Positions 22,021 to 33,107 are shown, counted from the first letter of the stretch. The stretch is DNA of 64,000 nucleotides from Prorocentrum cordatum (GCA_963575745.1 CAUYUJ010014264.1:1-64000); one strand, 5' to 3'. Numbers and translations are program-made. The notes: a model not told the origin generated them from the letters alone.

Positions 22021-22174
22021 GCATCGCTCGGACGTGTGCACTTCTGCTTGGCATCGCTCGGACGTGTGCATTTTTCCTTCGGCGGGGACCATCGAGGAGC
22101 ATCCTCGATCATTTCGCGAAAAAGGCACGCACGAAACCTAAAGCACAGGAAATGAACGTCCGAGCGATGGCCAG
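22021..22174 (+). mobile_element. F1 introner-like element, copy 4, with duplicated 5' end
   Basis: The full copy is 22051-22174 (GCATCGCTCGGACGTG to ATGGCCAG). The first 30 bp are duplicated in tandem at 22021-22050, giving two possible GC donors. PSLLPPLAV-type coding precedes in phase 0. Confidence 0.85.
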
Positions 22175-22254
22175 TCTGGTCGGCGGGGGCCATCGAGGAG
22201 CACCTTCTCAGACCCCCTCGCGTTGTGAACAAATCGCGACGGGAGGTTTTTCGC

Positions 22255-22434
22255 TACAGTCGGGGCCCTGAAGAAGGATCCCTTTTCGTTGGGGAGGGGC
22301 TCCGTGTTCCTTAATTGTTTCGCAGCTTGCCTTAGATTTTCCTCAGGTTTTCGATGCGAAATCGAAGTTTAATTTATGGAAAATTCGGGCCTCGTTCCTT
22401 ATTTAGGGTTCCTTAGGTCAACGCCCCGACTGTA
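22255..22434 (+). mobile_element. TA-flanked element (mariner-like termini), copy 1
   Basis: TA, then CAGTCGGGGC at the left and GCCCCGACTG then TA at the right: a perfect 10-bp inverted repeat flanked by TA. It is 180 bp, the same length as the copy at 39139. CAGT...ACTG termini with TA flanks are the pattern of Tc1/mariner-type elements. It has no coding capacity. Confidence 0.75.
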
Positions 22435-22436
22435 CT

Positions 22437-22568
22437 TCTGGCCTCCGGGGGGCCCTTGCTCGGCCCGAGGCGTCTAAAAAACCACTCAGGGTGAAAAACC
22501 AGTGCCGAGGAAGGGGTCCAGACCTCTGGGGGTCGGCGTTCTGAAAAGATCACGACGTCGGAGGTCTG
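22437..22568 (-). mobile_element. F3 element, reverse, truncated
   Basis: The core appears as the reverse complement (GGCCCGAGGCGTCTAAAAAA, CACTCAGGGTGAAAAACCAG). It ends with ATCACGACGTCGGAGGTCTGG. Confidence 0.65.
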
Positions 22569-22575
22569 GCTGGGG

Positions 22576-22646
22576 TCATCTTGCGGAACAATTGCGCGCA
22601 CGGTGCCGACAAGTGCATGGGGAAAGGACGTCCGAGCGACGGCAAG
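22576..22646 (+). mobile_element. F1 3' half, fused to F3
   Basis: Only the right half of F1 is present (diverged GCGCACGGTGCCGACAAGTG, then GGACGTCCGAGCGACGGCAAG). It follows the reverse F3 copy directly. The terminal AAG retains AG. Confidence 0.6.
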
Positions 22647-22950
22647 ATGCCGAGCTGGCCGGGCTCAGAGTGGCAGGCGCGAGGGAGCGCAGACGCCCAG
22701 AGCGTCTCCCAAACGGGGGAGCGCCACGTGGGCAAAGACTGGCGCACGGCAGGCCCACTTCTGTGCCGGGGCGGGGACGAGGAAGAGCTGCCTCCCCAGG
22801 CAAGCGACGTCCTGGCTCCAAGAGGCGGGGGTCGGAGCTTGCAGGAGGATCCTGCAGTGCCAGGGGTGCACTGGCCCGGGCTCGGGCGCAGGCTCCTGCG
22901 ATGTCTTGCAGGACCTTGCAGGATCCTACATGGCCTGACTGACCCGGGGT
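22647..22950 (+). CDS. Candidate exon after F1 half-copy
   Basis: From the F1 half-copy's AG onward the frame reads MPSWPGSEWQARGSADAQSV, then GDEEELPPQASDVLAPRGGG: varied and non-repetitive. The right limit is before the F3 element at 22970. No family is recognised. Confidence 0.4.
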
Positions 22951-22969
22951 TGCACCGACCCGGGTCAGT

Positions 22970-23152
22970 GCGTCCCCGATTTCTGTTCAACACGGGGTCC
23001 CAGGAAGCCCCGATGTTTCTCCAGGGCCAGTTCTGCATCCTGGGTCGTTTCTTGACGGCCCCAGGGCCTGTCGAGGGCCCCGAGAGGCCGAAGCGTATCG
23101 AAAACGTCCCGTCGTGATTTATTTCGCGGCGCGAGCATGTCAGTGTCTGGGA
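22970..23152 (+). mobile_element. F3 element, forward
   Basis: It has the core CCTGGGTCGTTTCTTGACGG, GAGAGGCCGAAG and the right end GTGTCTGGG. Confidence 0.65.
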
Positions 23153-23258
23153 GCCGGGTGTCAACCCTTGGACGGGATGCATTCTGGCCCGAGCTCAAGG
23201 CGCGCACCGCTGTGGCGACGAGGAGCCCCCTAGAGGCCCGAAAGGGGCGGGCAGAAAC

Positions 23259-23315
23259 CGCAGCGCGATCCTCGATCCTCGAGCCTGTCTGGGCCTGCAG
23301 GTTCGCCAGGACTTG
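23259..23315 (+). CDS. Candidate exon before F1 copy 5
   Basis: In phase 0 to the element's GC donor the frame reads RSAILDPRACLGLQVRQDL. It joins in frame to the exon at 23447 when F1 is removed. The left limit is unknown and no family can be named. Confidence 0.4.
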
Positions 23316-23446
23316 GCATCGCTCGGACGTATGCATTTTTCTTTCGGCGAGGACCATCGAGGAGCATCCTTGATTTATCATTTGGCGAAAAAAACACGCA
23401 CGAAACCGAAAAAAACACAGGGAATGGACGTCCGAGCGATGGCCAG
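23316..23446 (+). mobile_element. F1 introner-like element, copy 5
   Basis: GCATCGCTCGGACGTATG to ACGTCCGAGCGATGGCCAG. Confidence 0.9.
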
Positions 23447-23610
23447 AGGAGGGGGCGGCGGGCGGGCGGCGGAGCGGAGCGGGGCGAGGCGGGGCGGAGC
23501 GGCCGCGGCAGGTTCGCCTCCGACAAGATCCGCTGCCCGGCCTGCGAGGCCGCCGCGGCCGCCAGCCGCCGCCTCGGCTCGGCAGCAGGCAGCCCAGCTC
23601 GGGCGGCGTG
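23447..23610 (+). CDS. Candidate exon between F1 and F2
   Basis: It starts right after F1's CAG and runs to the F2 remnant. An arginine/glycine-rich start is followed by RFASDKIRCPACEAAAAASR, which contains a CxxC pair, then LGSAAGSPARAAW. It is in the same phase as the candidate exon upstream of F1. The CxxC could be half of a metal site, but the partner cysteines are not here. No family is recognised. Confidence 0.5.
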
Positions 23611-23726
23611 GATCCCCAGGAAGATATGGGAAAATATGGGAAGTGGGGGGGAATACAAAAACCCAGAAAATATGGGGAGTATTTTTATTTGTGTGTATTT
23701 ATTTGTGTGTTCTGGGGGCCCTTCAG
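23611..23726 (+). mobile_element. F2 introner-like element, copy 2, 5'-truncated
   Basis: It lacks the first 35 or so bases (GAGGGAAAAAACACAC missing). It keeps ATATGGGAAAATATGGGAAG, CCCAGAAAATATGG, TTTATTTGTGTG and the CCCTTCAG end. The donor end is therefore absent or relocated. Confidence 0.7.
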
Positions 23727-23790
23727 TGGAGGGGAGCGGCCCTCTGAGGTCTCAGGCTTCCCAGCTGGGGGCCGAGCAGGGAGGTGCAGC

Positions 23791-23933
23791 GGCGGTGCGG
23801 CCCGATGCGGAGCCCAATTTTCTCCACGCCGACGGTGACGATGCATCGCCGACGTCGCCGATGCATCGGCGATGCATTGGCGATGCGGCGTGATCATCCG
23901 ACCCCATCTACTCGGACCTCATCTGCGAGGCCT
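23791..23933. mobile_element. GCATCGCCGATG fold-back element, partial
   Basis: It carries the internal GCATCGCCGATG palindromic repeats and the right arm GACCCCATCTACTCGGAC with GAGGCCT. The left arm is missing compared with 55832 and 56256. Confidence 0.65.
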
Positions 23934-24249
23934 CTACTGAGGGGGAGCTGGGCATTCTCTCCGTATCTACAACCACGGACTGCGTCGGGAATGCGCCCGG
24001 ATCTCATTTCGGATCTTCTTCCCCAGAATCAGGTTGGCTCCCGGCTTGCCCAGCACCTTCTCGTCGCGCGTGGGTCCGCCGAGAAGGTGTCAGAGCCCAA
24101 GAGGCGGCCCTCAGACAGCAGGTCCCAGAAAACTACAGGGGGATCGAGGATCGAGGATTGAGGATCGGAGTGGGTATTCTAGACGAGGACCGAGGATCGA
24201 GGAACTAGGAGGCCCTCAGGGCCCTCAGGGGGGCCCTTCGAGGATCGGA

Positions 24250-24660
24250 ATGGGTGCCTTTGACGCTTCGCGTACCCCCACCAGCCCATGCAGAAACGAT
24301 GCCCAGGCGAGGTGCCCGAATCAGGGATGTGGAGGAGCATGAAATGGAAAAAAGGGCGGGAGAAGCGGTCGTACCCCAAGAGGGGGAGGATGGAGTAGGA
24401 ATCAGGAGGAGGAGGAGAAGGGCGAGCAGAAAGGCCAGAGGCCTCTTGGATGCCTCTCTGAGTCTCTTCGGATGTGTCTTGATAGCTTCTTGGAGTTCTC
24501 TTGGGGCGCCTTGGGGGCATATGGGCGGCCCCGGGGTGCCTCTTGGAGCGTCTTGGGTGCCTGGGGGCAGCCCGAAGAGTCGGGGATCCCTTGTGAGCCT
24601 CTTGGGGCCATCCTGGAGGAGATCGATCAAAGAAGGAGGGGTGCTAAATTTTCGCCGCCC
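24250..24660 (+). repeat. Composite repeat, copy 1
   Basis: The order is GACGCTTCGCGTACCCCCAC, GGAGGAGCATG, CCCCAAGAGGGGGAGGAT, a GGA tract, CTTGGGG minisatellite, then GATCGATCAAAGAAGG. The same order recurs at 49290-49925. Confidence 0.7.
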
Positions 24661-24976
24661 CATCTAGAGCCCGAGCAATCGACTATTGGACCCCTCTTGG
24701 AGCGGCTCGGGCTCCACTTGGGGCTCTCTTGGGCCTTGCTGGAGCCATCTTGAGGCCTGGGGGAGCCGTTGAAAGCGGAAAGGCCAGAAGGCAAATACAC
24801 ATGGATTGTCTTTAGGTGCTTGAAGGTTGTTGGCTTCTGGATAGCTTCCCTGGGAACCTCCGTGGCCACTTGGGGCCGTCTTGGGGGCGTTCTTGAGGCG
24901 CATTGGAGCATTTGGGAAGCCGTTGTGAGCCATGTCGGAGGTAATCTTCGGCTCTCAGAGGCCTTCCTGGAACTTG
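24661..24976 (+). repeat. CTTGGGG minisatellite block 3 and flank
   Basis: Diverged CTTGGGGCC variants up to F1 copy 6. Confidence 0.6.
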
Positions 24977-25103
24977 GCATCGCTCGGACGTGTGCATTTT
25001 TCCTTCGGCGGAGACCATCGAGGAGCATCCTTGATGATTTGGCGAAAAAAAAAAACACGAAACAGAAAAAAACACAGGGAATGGACGTCCGAGCGATGCC
25101 CAG
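24977..25103 (+). mobile_element. F1 introner-like element, copy 6
   Basis: GCATCGCTCGGACGTG to ACGTCCGAGCGATGCCCAG. Confidence 0.9.
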
Positions 25104-25186
25104 GGAACCATATTGGACCATCTTGGGCGCTCCAACGCGTCGCCGCCCCTCCCTTCCAGACCCAGGGAGGGGGTAGGGGGAGGGGT

Positions 25187-28100
25187 CCAGACACCCACCC
25201 GCCCGGAAGCCGTCTGGCTCACTCCCACCCGCCCTCCCTACACATAAGTTGACATGAGTAACACCCGAGCCTGAGCATGCTCAGCGGTCGTCGTTGGATG
25301 GACAGCTACTGGGACCGAAGCCGACCCCAGGAGCGCGACGTTTGGGCGAGGTGCGCCACGCGTACCAGGGGCGCCACGCGCGCCAGGCACCCCTGGGGCC
25401 CGAGCGTGCCAGGCACGCCTGGTGCGCCAGATGCGCCACGTGCTCCGAGTGCGCCAGGTGTGCCGCACACTCCAGCCGCGCCAGGTGCGCCGCGTCCGGG
25501 GCACATGCAGAGTGCGTCAGGTGCGCATGCGCACGTGACAGCACACATGATTCAAGACTTCGCCCCAAAGTATACTTTGCATTGCTTTCGACAGGGATGG
25601 TTGGGGGGTGCCGCATTTGGTTGGCCGCGCATGCCCCAAATGAGCAGGCAGAGTACGGCATGCATTGTTTTGACAGGGATGGTGGGGGGCGGGTCGTCAT
25701 GGTGTCGGCATGGTGCTTGGTTGGCCCCCGGTCGCTTGGGGGAGGGGGAGTATATTAGTAAGGAACAGTGATCAAGCTACCCACCCGCCCCAAGCCGTCT
25801 GGCTCACTCCCACCCGCCCTCCCTACACATAAGTAACGCCCGAGCCTGAGCATGTTCAGCGGTCGTCTTTGGATGGACAGCTACTGGGAGCCGAAGCCGA
25901 CCCCAGGTGCGCGACGTTTGGGCGAGGTGCGCCACGCGTGCCAGGGGCGCCACGCGTGCCAGGCACCCCTGGGACCCGAGCGTGCCAGGCACGCTTGGTG
26001 CGCCAGATGCGCCACGCTCCGAGTGCGCCAGGTGTGCCGCACACTCCAGCCGCGCCAGGTGCGCCGCGTTCGGGGCACGTGCAGAGTGCGTCAGGTGCGC
26101 CTGCGCACGTGACAGCACACATCGAGAAACATATCGGCCCCCGCCATCCCTGTCGGAAACCGATGCCCATTATTGTGCCTGCTGGGCCTGCGCACAGCAG
26201 TCCACGCGCCACCACCACCCCCGTCGTCCTTGTCAAGAACCGCCGCTTCACAGTGATCGCGGGATGTCCGCGCATGATCCAGATTTAGCAGTGAGGTGCA
26301 CGTTGTATTGTTTTTTTTGTCAGGGATGGTAGCCCTGCGCGCAGCAGCGAATATGCTGATACCCCCGCCGCCCTTGTCAAAAACAATGCGAAGTGCTCGC
26401 GGTCCTCATGAACATGACTAAAGACTTTGCCCCAACGTGTACTTTGCATTGTGTTTCACAGGGATGGTTGGGGGGGCGCATCGGCTTGGCCGCGCATGCT
26501 CCACATGTGGAGGCAGAGTGCGGCTTGTATTGTTCTTGACAGGGATGGTGGGGGCGTCTCGTGACGGCGTCGGCATGGTGCCTGGTTGGCCCCCGGTCGC
26601 TTGGGGGAACGGGGTGTACATTCGTAAGGAACAGTGATCAAGCTACCCACCCGCCCGCAAGCCGTCTGGCTCACTCCCGCCCGCCCTCCCTACACATAAG
26701 CATCGCCCGAGCCTGAGCATGTTCAGCGGGCGTCGTTGGATGGACAGCTACTGCGAACCAAAGCCAGCCGACCCCAGGTGCGCGACGTTTGGGCGAGGAG
26801 CGCCACGCGTGCCAGGGGCGCCACACGTGCCAGGCACCCCTGGGACCCGAGCGTGCCAGGCACGCTTGGTGCACCAGATGCGCCACGTGCTCCGAGTGCG
26901 CCAGGTGTGCGGCACGGTTCAGCCGTGCCAGGTGCGCCGCGTTTGGGGCACGTGCACAGTGTGTCAGGTGCGCTTGTACACGTGACAGCACACATCGAGA
27001 AACATGTCGGCCCCTGCCATCCTTGTCGAAAACCGATGCCCATCAGTGTGTCTGCTGGGCCCGCGCACAGCAGTCCACGCGCCACCACCCCCGCCGTCCC
27101 TGTCAAAAGCCACTTCACAGTGATCGCGGGATGGCCGCGCACGATGCAGATTTAGCCGCGACGTGCATGTTGTATTGTTTTTGTCAGTTGTCAGGGATGG
27201 TAACCCTGCGCGCAGCAGTGGAATATGCTGACACCCCCGCCGTCCTTGTAAGGAACAATACGAAGCGCTCGCGGTCCTCACGAACATTGTTCAAGACTTT
27301 GCCACAAAGTGTACTTTGCATTATTTTTGAAAGGGATGGTTGGGGGGGCCGCATCGGGTTGGCCGCGCATGCTCCAAATGTGGAGGCAGAGTGCGGCTTG
27401 TATTGTTTTTGACAGGGATGGTGGGGGGCGGGTCGTCCTGGCGTCGGCATGGTGCCTGGTTGGCCCCCGGTCGCTTGGGGGAAGGGGGTGTATATTCGTA
27501 AGGAACAGTGATCAAGCTACCCACCCGCCCGCAAGCCGCCAGTCTCACTCCCACCCGCCCTCCCTGCAAATAAGTAACACCCGAGCCTGAACATGTTCAG
27601 CGGGCGTCTTTGGATGGACAGCTACTGAGAGCCAAAGCCGACGCCAGGGCGCTACGCGTGCCAGGCACCCCTGGGGCACGAGCGTGCCAGGCACGCCTGG
27701 TGCGCCTGATGCGCCACGTGCTCCGAGTGCGCCAGGCGCGCCGCGCACTCCAGCCGCGCCAGGTGCGCCGCGTTCGGGGCACGCGCAGAGTGCGTCTGAT
27801 AGGGATGGTGGGGGGCGGGTCGCTTGGGGGAGGGGGTGTATATTAATAAGGAACTACTATTAAGGGACAGTGAACAAGCTACCCACCCGCCCGCAAGCCG
27901 TCTGGCTCACTCCCACCCGCCATTCCCCCACACATAAGTAACACCCGAACCTGAGCATGTTCAGCGGTCGTTGTTGGATGGACAGCTATTGGGAGCCAAA
28001 GCCGACCCCAGGTGCGCGAAGTTTGGGCGAGGTGCGCCATGCGTGCCATGGGCGCCACGCGTGCCAGGCACCCCTGGGGCCCGAGCGTGTCAGGCGCGCA

Positions 28101-30090
28101 TGATGCGCCACGTGCTCCGAGAGCGCCAGGTGTGCCGCGCACTCCAGCCGCGCCAGGTGCGCCGCGTTCGGGGTACGTGCAGAGTGCGTCAGGTGCTCCT
28201 GCGCACGTGACAGCACACATCGAGAAACATGTCGGCCTCCGCCATCCTTCTCGAAATCCGATGCACATCATTGTGTCAGCTGGGCCTGCGCACAGCAGGC
28301 CACGCGCCACCACCCCCGCCGTCCCTACCAAAAACCACTTCGCAGTTCATCGCGGGATGGCCCCGCCGCCCATGTCAAAAACATACGAAGTGCTCGCGGG
28401 CCTCACGAACATGACTGCAGACTTGGCCTCAAAGTGTACTTTTCATTTTTGTTAGTGACAGGGATGGTTGGGGGGGCCGCATCGGGCTGGCCGCGCATGC
28501 TCCAGATGTGGAGGCAGAGTGCGACTTGTATTGTTTTTGACAGGGATGTTGAGGGGCGGGTCGTCATGGTGTCGGCATTGTGCCTGGTGCGCCCCCGGTC
28601 GCTTGGGGGAGTGGGCGTACACTAATAAGGAACAGTGGTCAAGACACCTTCCCCGTCCGCAAGCCGTCTGGCTCACTGGCACCCGCAATTCCACCACATA
28701 AGTAGCACATGAGCTGGAGCATGTGCAGCGGTCGTCTCTGGAGGAGCAGCTGCCTGGAACCAAAACAGACCTCTGTGCGCGACGCTGGGCGAGGTGTGCC
28801 ACGCGTGCCAGGCGAGCCACGCGCGCCTGGTTCGCCAGATGCGCCGCGTGCGCCATGTTGTGCCGCATACACCAGCCGTGCCAAGTTCGGAGCACGCGCA
28901 GGGTGTGCCAGGTGCGCCCGCGCCCGTGACAGTACACATCGGGAAACAGGTCTGCACCCGCCATCCTTGTCGAAAACGAAAACGCAAGTGGGGCGGGGTG
29001 GCCATCGTGGTGTCTGGCGGGCCTGGCCTGCACACAGCGGGCAATATGCCAGCGACCCCGCCGCCCTTGTCAAAAACCAAGGCAAAGTGGGTGCGGGGGG
29101 TCCGCGCATGATGCAGATTCGGAGGCAAAGCGTATTTTGCATCTTGTTTTTGGGAAGGGGTGGCTGGCTTGCGCGCAGCAAGCAAGATGAGGGCACCACC
29201 GCCGCCCCGTCAAAAACAAATGCAATGTGGTCACAAAGCGCCCGCGCATGCTCCTGATTTGGAGGCAAAGTGAGTTTCGTTTCGATGTTTGACAGGGATG
29301 GTGGGGGGGGCATGGGTTCGGGTTGGCTGCCAGTCGTGTGGGGGAGGAGATGTGTATTCATAGGGAACGGTGATCAAGCCGCCCTATGCGGCAAGTTGCG
29401 TCGCTCACTCCCACCCGCGTTCCCAACACATAGCCAGCATCTGAGTCCGGGGTCCTGAGCCCCCCTAGTTCATGAGTTCCGTCAGAATCACAGAGCGGAC
29501 AGTGTAAGGACACCCCCGTCGTCCCTGTCAAAAGCCATGTAAACGGATCGCGAGGCACCCGCGCATGCTCCAGATTTTGCCGCAAAGCGAATTTTACATG
29601 GTTTATGTCAGGGATCGTGAGCCTGCACAGAGCAATGAACATGAAGGGGACCCCCCGCTGCCCCCTCTGCCAAAACCGGTGCGAAATGTTCGCGGGGCGC
29701 CCGCGCATAAACCAGCTTTTGCCGCGCAGTGTATTTTGAACTACGTGTTAGCAGGAGAGGTGACTCCGCACAGAGCGGACATTTTGAGGGCACCGCCGCC
29801 GTCCTTGTTAAACAAAACATGCAAAGTGATCATGGGGCGCCCGCGCAAGGTCCAGATTTTGTCCTGAAGTGTATATTGCCATGGGTTTCGACAAGGGTGG
29901 GAGGCCTGCACAGAGCGGACAACATGAGGGCACCTCCGCCGCCTCTGTCAAGAACCAATGCAGAGTGCTCACGGGGCGCCTGGGCACGGCTCAGGATTTG
30001 CCGCAATGTGCACTGCGCCTTAATTCTTGATCTTGACAACGGGGGGGAAGGGCGCAGTGTCCCCCGGGTTTGCCGCCGTCCTGGGTGAAG
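25187..30090 (+). repeat. Irregular satellite array (0.4-0.9 kb units)
   Basis: Units restart at a CACCCGCC..AAGCCGTCTGGCTCACTCC block near 25187, 25770, 26640, 27513, 27873, 28650 and 29380, i.e. unit lengths of about 580, 870, 870, 360, 780 and 730 bp. Each unit holds a GCGCCAGGTG-type 10-bp microrepeat zone and several about 130-bp subunits with CAGGGATGGT and GCATGCTCCA. After 29460 only diverged subunits remain. The collagen-like and AHLARL-like translations on both strands are by-products. Confidence 0.9.
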
Positions 30091-30114
30091 GAACAGTGAT
30101 GAACCCATCCCCGA

Positions 30115-30304
30115 AGGGGAAGAATATGGGAAAAACAATGACATAGACATAACAATTCGGAGGACCGCGCGGATTTCTCGGATCGGCGCTTGACCCGCGC
30201 GCCAGGGGCGGCGCCGGAGGCGCCGCCAGGGGGTCCCCCGCGCGGATCCGAGGAATCCGCGCGGACCTGCGAGTTTTTATGTTTATGTCATTGTTCGTTC
30301 CCCT
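30115..30304. mobile_element. CCGCGCGGA fold-back element, long
   Basis: Left arm ACAATGACATAGACATAACA and GGACCGCGCGGATTTCTCGG; right arm CCGAGGAATCCGCGCGGACC and TTATGTCATTGTTCGTTCCC. The arms of about 60-70 bp flank a GC-rich centre that is itself palindromic (GGCGCCGGAGGCGCC). Confidence 0.75.
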
Positions 30305-30472
30305 GAAGAAGGAGGAGGAGGAGGAGGAGGAGGAGGAGGAGGCTGAGGAGGAGGAGGGAGAGGGGGAGGGAGGGGGAGGAGGGGGAGGAGGAGGAGGGAG
30401 AGGAGGAGGAGGAGGAGGAGGAGGAGGAGGAGGAGGAGGAGGAGGAGGAGGAGGAGGAGGATCAAGGAGGAT
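30305..30472. repeat. GGA microsatellite
   Basis: It starts directly at the edge of the fold-back element. Confidence 0.95.
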
Positions 30473-30622
30473 CGCACGCCACTGAGGGAGAGAGAAAGAG
30501 AGAGAGAGAGAGAGAAGTCCGACGGTTCAGCAAAAAAACCCAGGGGGGTCCATCGGAGAGGACCTTTTTGTCACCCTGGCAGGAAGGCCAAAGACCTGCC
30601 AGGGGCCAAGACAGGACCCCCC

Positions 30623-31516
30623 CTAGGAAAAATCACAACCGTCATGCTCGTCCTCGGGCATGTCTGCCCGCTCCTTTTGCCGAAGTCTGGCCCCCAGGTG
30701 CAGGCAGTCGGCCATGCAGAGAGCCCGCCCAGCTTGGCGACTCGGGACAGCCACGCCCCGCTCTGCCCTTTGCTGGGCCCCTGAAGGAACGAAGGACCCC
30801 CCGAACAGCTCCCGCGCCAGGACCCCAGGAGAGACCCAGGGGCCCAGCCTAAGAGGGCGGTTCGGATGCTTGCCCTTGGAAAAAGCACGCTTGTTCTTGC
30901 GCCCTGGATCCACTAGGGCAACCGGGGCAGCCAGACAGAGCCCCTTGAGGCCTCGAGCCCCTTGGCAGATGGTCGCATACGCCCCACAAGTGGAGCAAAA
31001 CAAAAGCGGGGCCTGGTTTTCCCGAAGGACTGGGAACTCCAGCATACGGTGGCCTCCTTCGGCCCACGGGACCTGGGCTGCATCCGCAGCCAGGCGGGCC
31101 AGCTCAGGCGCCAAGGGCTCGGGGGGGCCTGGGAGGGGCTCTCGGGTGGGGGCGGGGCGATGGCCAGGTCCCTCCAAGCCACCTCCCCGGCCTCTCCCCA
31201 CTTGGGGTCCCCCTCCAGGGAAACCAACGTGAGCCCCTGGGCCCCGATGTTGTCGTACCGGCCCTCCTCGGAGTAAAAAGCTTCAGCACAAGTGATAAAA
31301 TTGGCCAGCTGGCGCGCTGACAAGAGCATGCCCTTAGCTGCCAGCACCTCCGAGGGGTCGTGCCTGCTGAGGGTGGCTCCAGCTTTGGCCAATCGGTCCG
31401 CTTCAGAGTTGCCCGTTCTTTCAAAGGCCGAGATCAGCCCCTCACGAACTCCCACGACGGGTCCCAAGGCCTCCGCGAGTAGAGCCGGCAGGGATCGGGG
31501 AGGATGCCTCTAGCGA
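30623..31516 (-). pseudogene. Retroelement fragment: RNase H end plus zinc-binding tail
   Basis: Read on the reverse strand, the frame holds GNSEADRLAKAGATL (about 31360-31410), the C-terminal signature of retroelement RNase H domains (family pattern GNxxADxLAKxGA). A second frame downstream (up to about 31120) carries LLFCSTCGAYATICQGARGL, a CxxC-type tail that in my recollection follows RNase H in dinoflagellate retroelements. The two parts are in different frames, and a stop (31510-31512) lies upstream of the RNase H end, so the piece is broken. The catalytic N-terminal part of RNase H and any reverse transcriptase are absent. It is the only coding remnant confidently on the minus strand. 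Confidence 0.55.
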
Positions 31517-31615
31517 AACGCTCCTGGAGTTCCACGGGACAAAAAGACAAACGATGAGCAGCGGCTTTTACTTCAGCTGGGAGATTATCGCGGCGCCACG
31601 CGTCTCTTGAGGATC

Positions 31616-31660
31616 AAGGAGGAGGAGGAGGAGGAGGAGGAGGAGGAGGAGGAGCTGGAG
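31616..31660. repeat. GGA microsatellite
   Basis: Short GGA run. Confidence 0.9.
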
Positions 31661-31919
31661 AACTGCGGCCGCCAAGACGTATCCTTCAGGGATCTGTAAG
31701 ATCCTTGGGGCTGCTGTTGTGCAAGAAGCTTGGCGTCGCGTTCCCTGGCTCTTCTCAGGACAGGGGCCTCCTCCCCCGAAGGCGCCTCGTGGGCAAGAGA
31801 GCCCGTCTGCTGCCTGGGGCCCTTGGAGTTCCCTCGCACTCATGCCAGACCTCATTAGATCTCCACGGGGCCCGACCACTGCAATGGACTGTCCTTGAAG
31901 AGACGTGGATACGACAACG

Positions 31920-31947
31920 ACTATACACACAAACACACACACACACA

Positions 31948-32003
<56 letters not shown>

Positions 32004-32085
32004 CACAACACACACACACACAACACAACACACAAACACACACACACAGCACACACACACAACACACAACACACAACACACACAC
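31920..32085. repeat. Compound AC / ACGC / AACAC tract, copy 1
   Basis: (AC)n, then (ACGC)n, then (AC)n with AAC interruptions. The same succession recurs at 48765-48995. Confidence 0.95.
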
Positions 32086-32690
32086 GGATGGTTACCCACG
32101 CCCTTGCGACGGTACCATGCCCCGTTGGACCCATAATGTGATGCACCGAGTACCGGTATGGATGGCATGATTCACAATCGAGAACGTACCAGGAGTTAAG
32201 GGTCAGCGAAGCACGGTCAAACATTGTTGCCTGCCTCTGCTCTCCCTCTCCTGGTGCTGCCTAGTGTGTGCATGGGTTTAAGTGAAGGGCTGGACGGGAA
32301 TGTCTGCTGTGCATATCGGCTTCGCCAGTGTACGCCCACTTTAAAACGCAGTATTCGTCCAATGCAGCATGTGTGTACCATGCTGCTCGACACTGTCAGT
32401 AGCCATGCCCAAGAGGGTGAAGGCTATCATTTCCCAATCTGTATTTACTAGTTTCCCATGTCTGTCTGTGCTCGCCCACTATACAAGGCAGTAACCACCG
32501 CGCACTATTTGCAGCTCTATATGCCTGCTCGCACACTTGTCATCGTCTGGGCCAGACGTTAAACGGCTGAGGCAACTTTATGAGGGTATGGTTGTCTAGC
32601 TCGATGGCTGCTGCTGCTGCCGTCATTCTTCCACCATCCCGCCTCTGCTCGTCCTTACCCTGTCGTGGTTTCGATCATCTGCCATCAATA
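32086..32690. other. Unassigned unique stretch
   Basis: Less GC-rich sequence with no repeat or confident gene. Confidence 0.4.
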
Positions 32691-32694
32691 GGAG

Positions 32695-32942
32695 AAGAAG
32701 AAGAGGAGGAGGAGGAGGAGGAGGAGGGAGGATCGAGGAGGAGGGAGGATCGAGCAGGAGGGAGGATCGAGCAGGAGGAGGAGGGAGGAGGGAGTAGGGA
32801 GGAGGGAGGAGGAGGAGGGGAGGAGGGAGGAGGGAGGAGGAGGAGGAGGAGGAGGAGGAGAAGGAGGAGGAGGAGGAGAAGGAGGAGGACGAGGAGGAGG
32901 AGAAGGAGGAGGAGGAGGAGGAGGAGGCAGGATCGAGGAGGA
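32695..32942. repeat. GGA microsatellite with GGATCGAG variants
   Basis: Includes GGAGGATCGAGCAGGAGGGA reiterations at 32730-32790. Confidence 0.9.
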
Positions 32943-33107
32943 AACGCTCCAGACCACTTGCAGCACCCCCCCAGGCCACCCCGCCCGACGGGCCCGTTCC
33001 GCACCTCCCCCAACGCCTGTCGAGCCCACCCTGTGCTAAGCGACCCACTCCCCCCGCGCCCCGCGAAGTACAGCCCACAGCCACACACACCCACGTGATC
33101 CACAACC

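Noticed and set aside
25280-29260. Collagen-like and AHLARL-like frames on both strands
   Set aside because: They arise from the GCGCCAGGTG microrepeat inside the satellite units and occur on both strands alike.
25187-30090. CRISPR array
   Set aside because: Repeats and intervening sequences are of irregular length and themselves repetitive. The context is eukaryotic.
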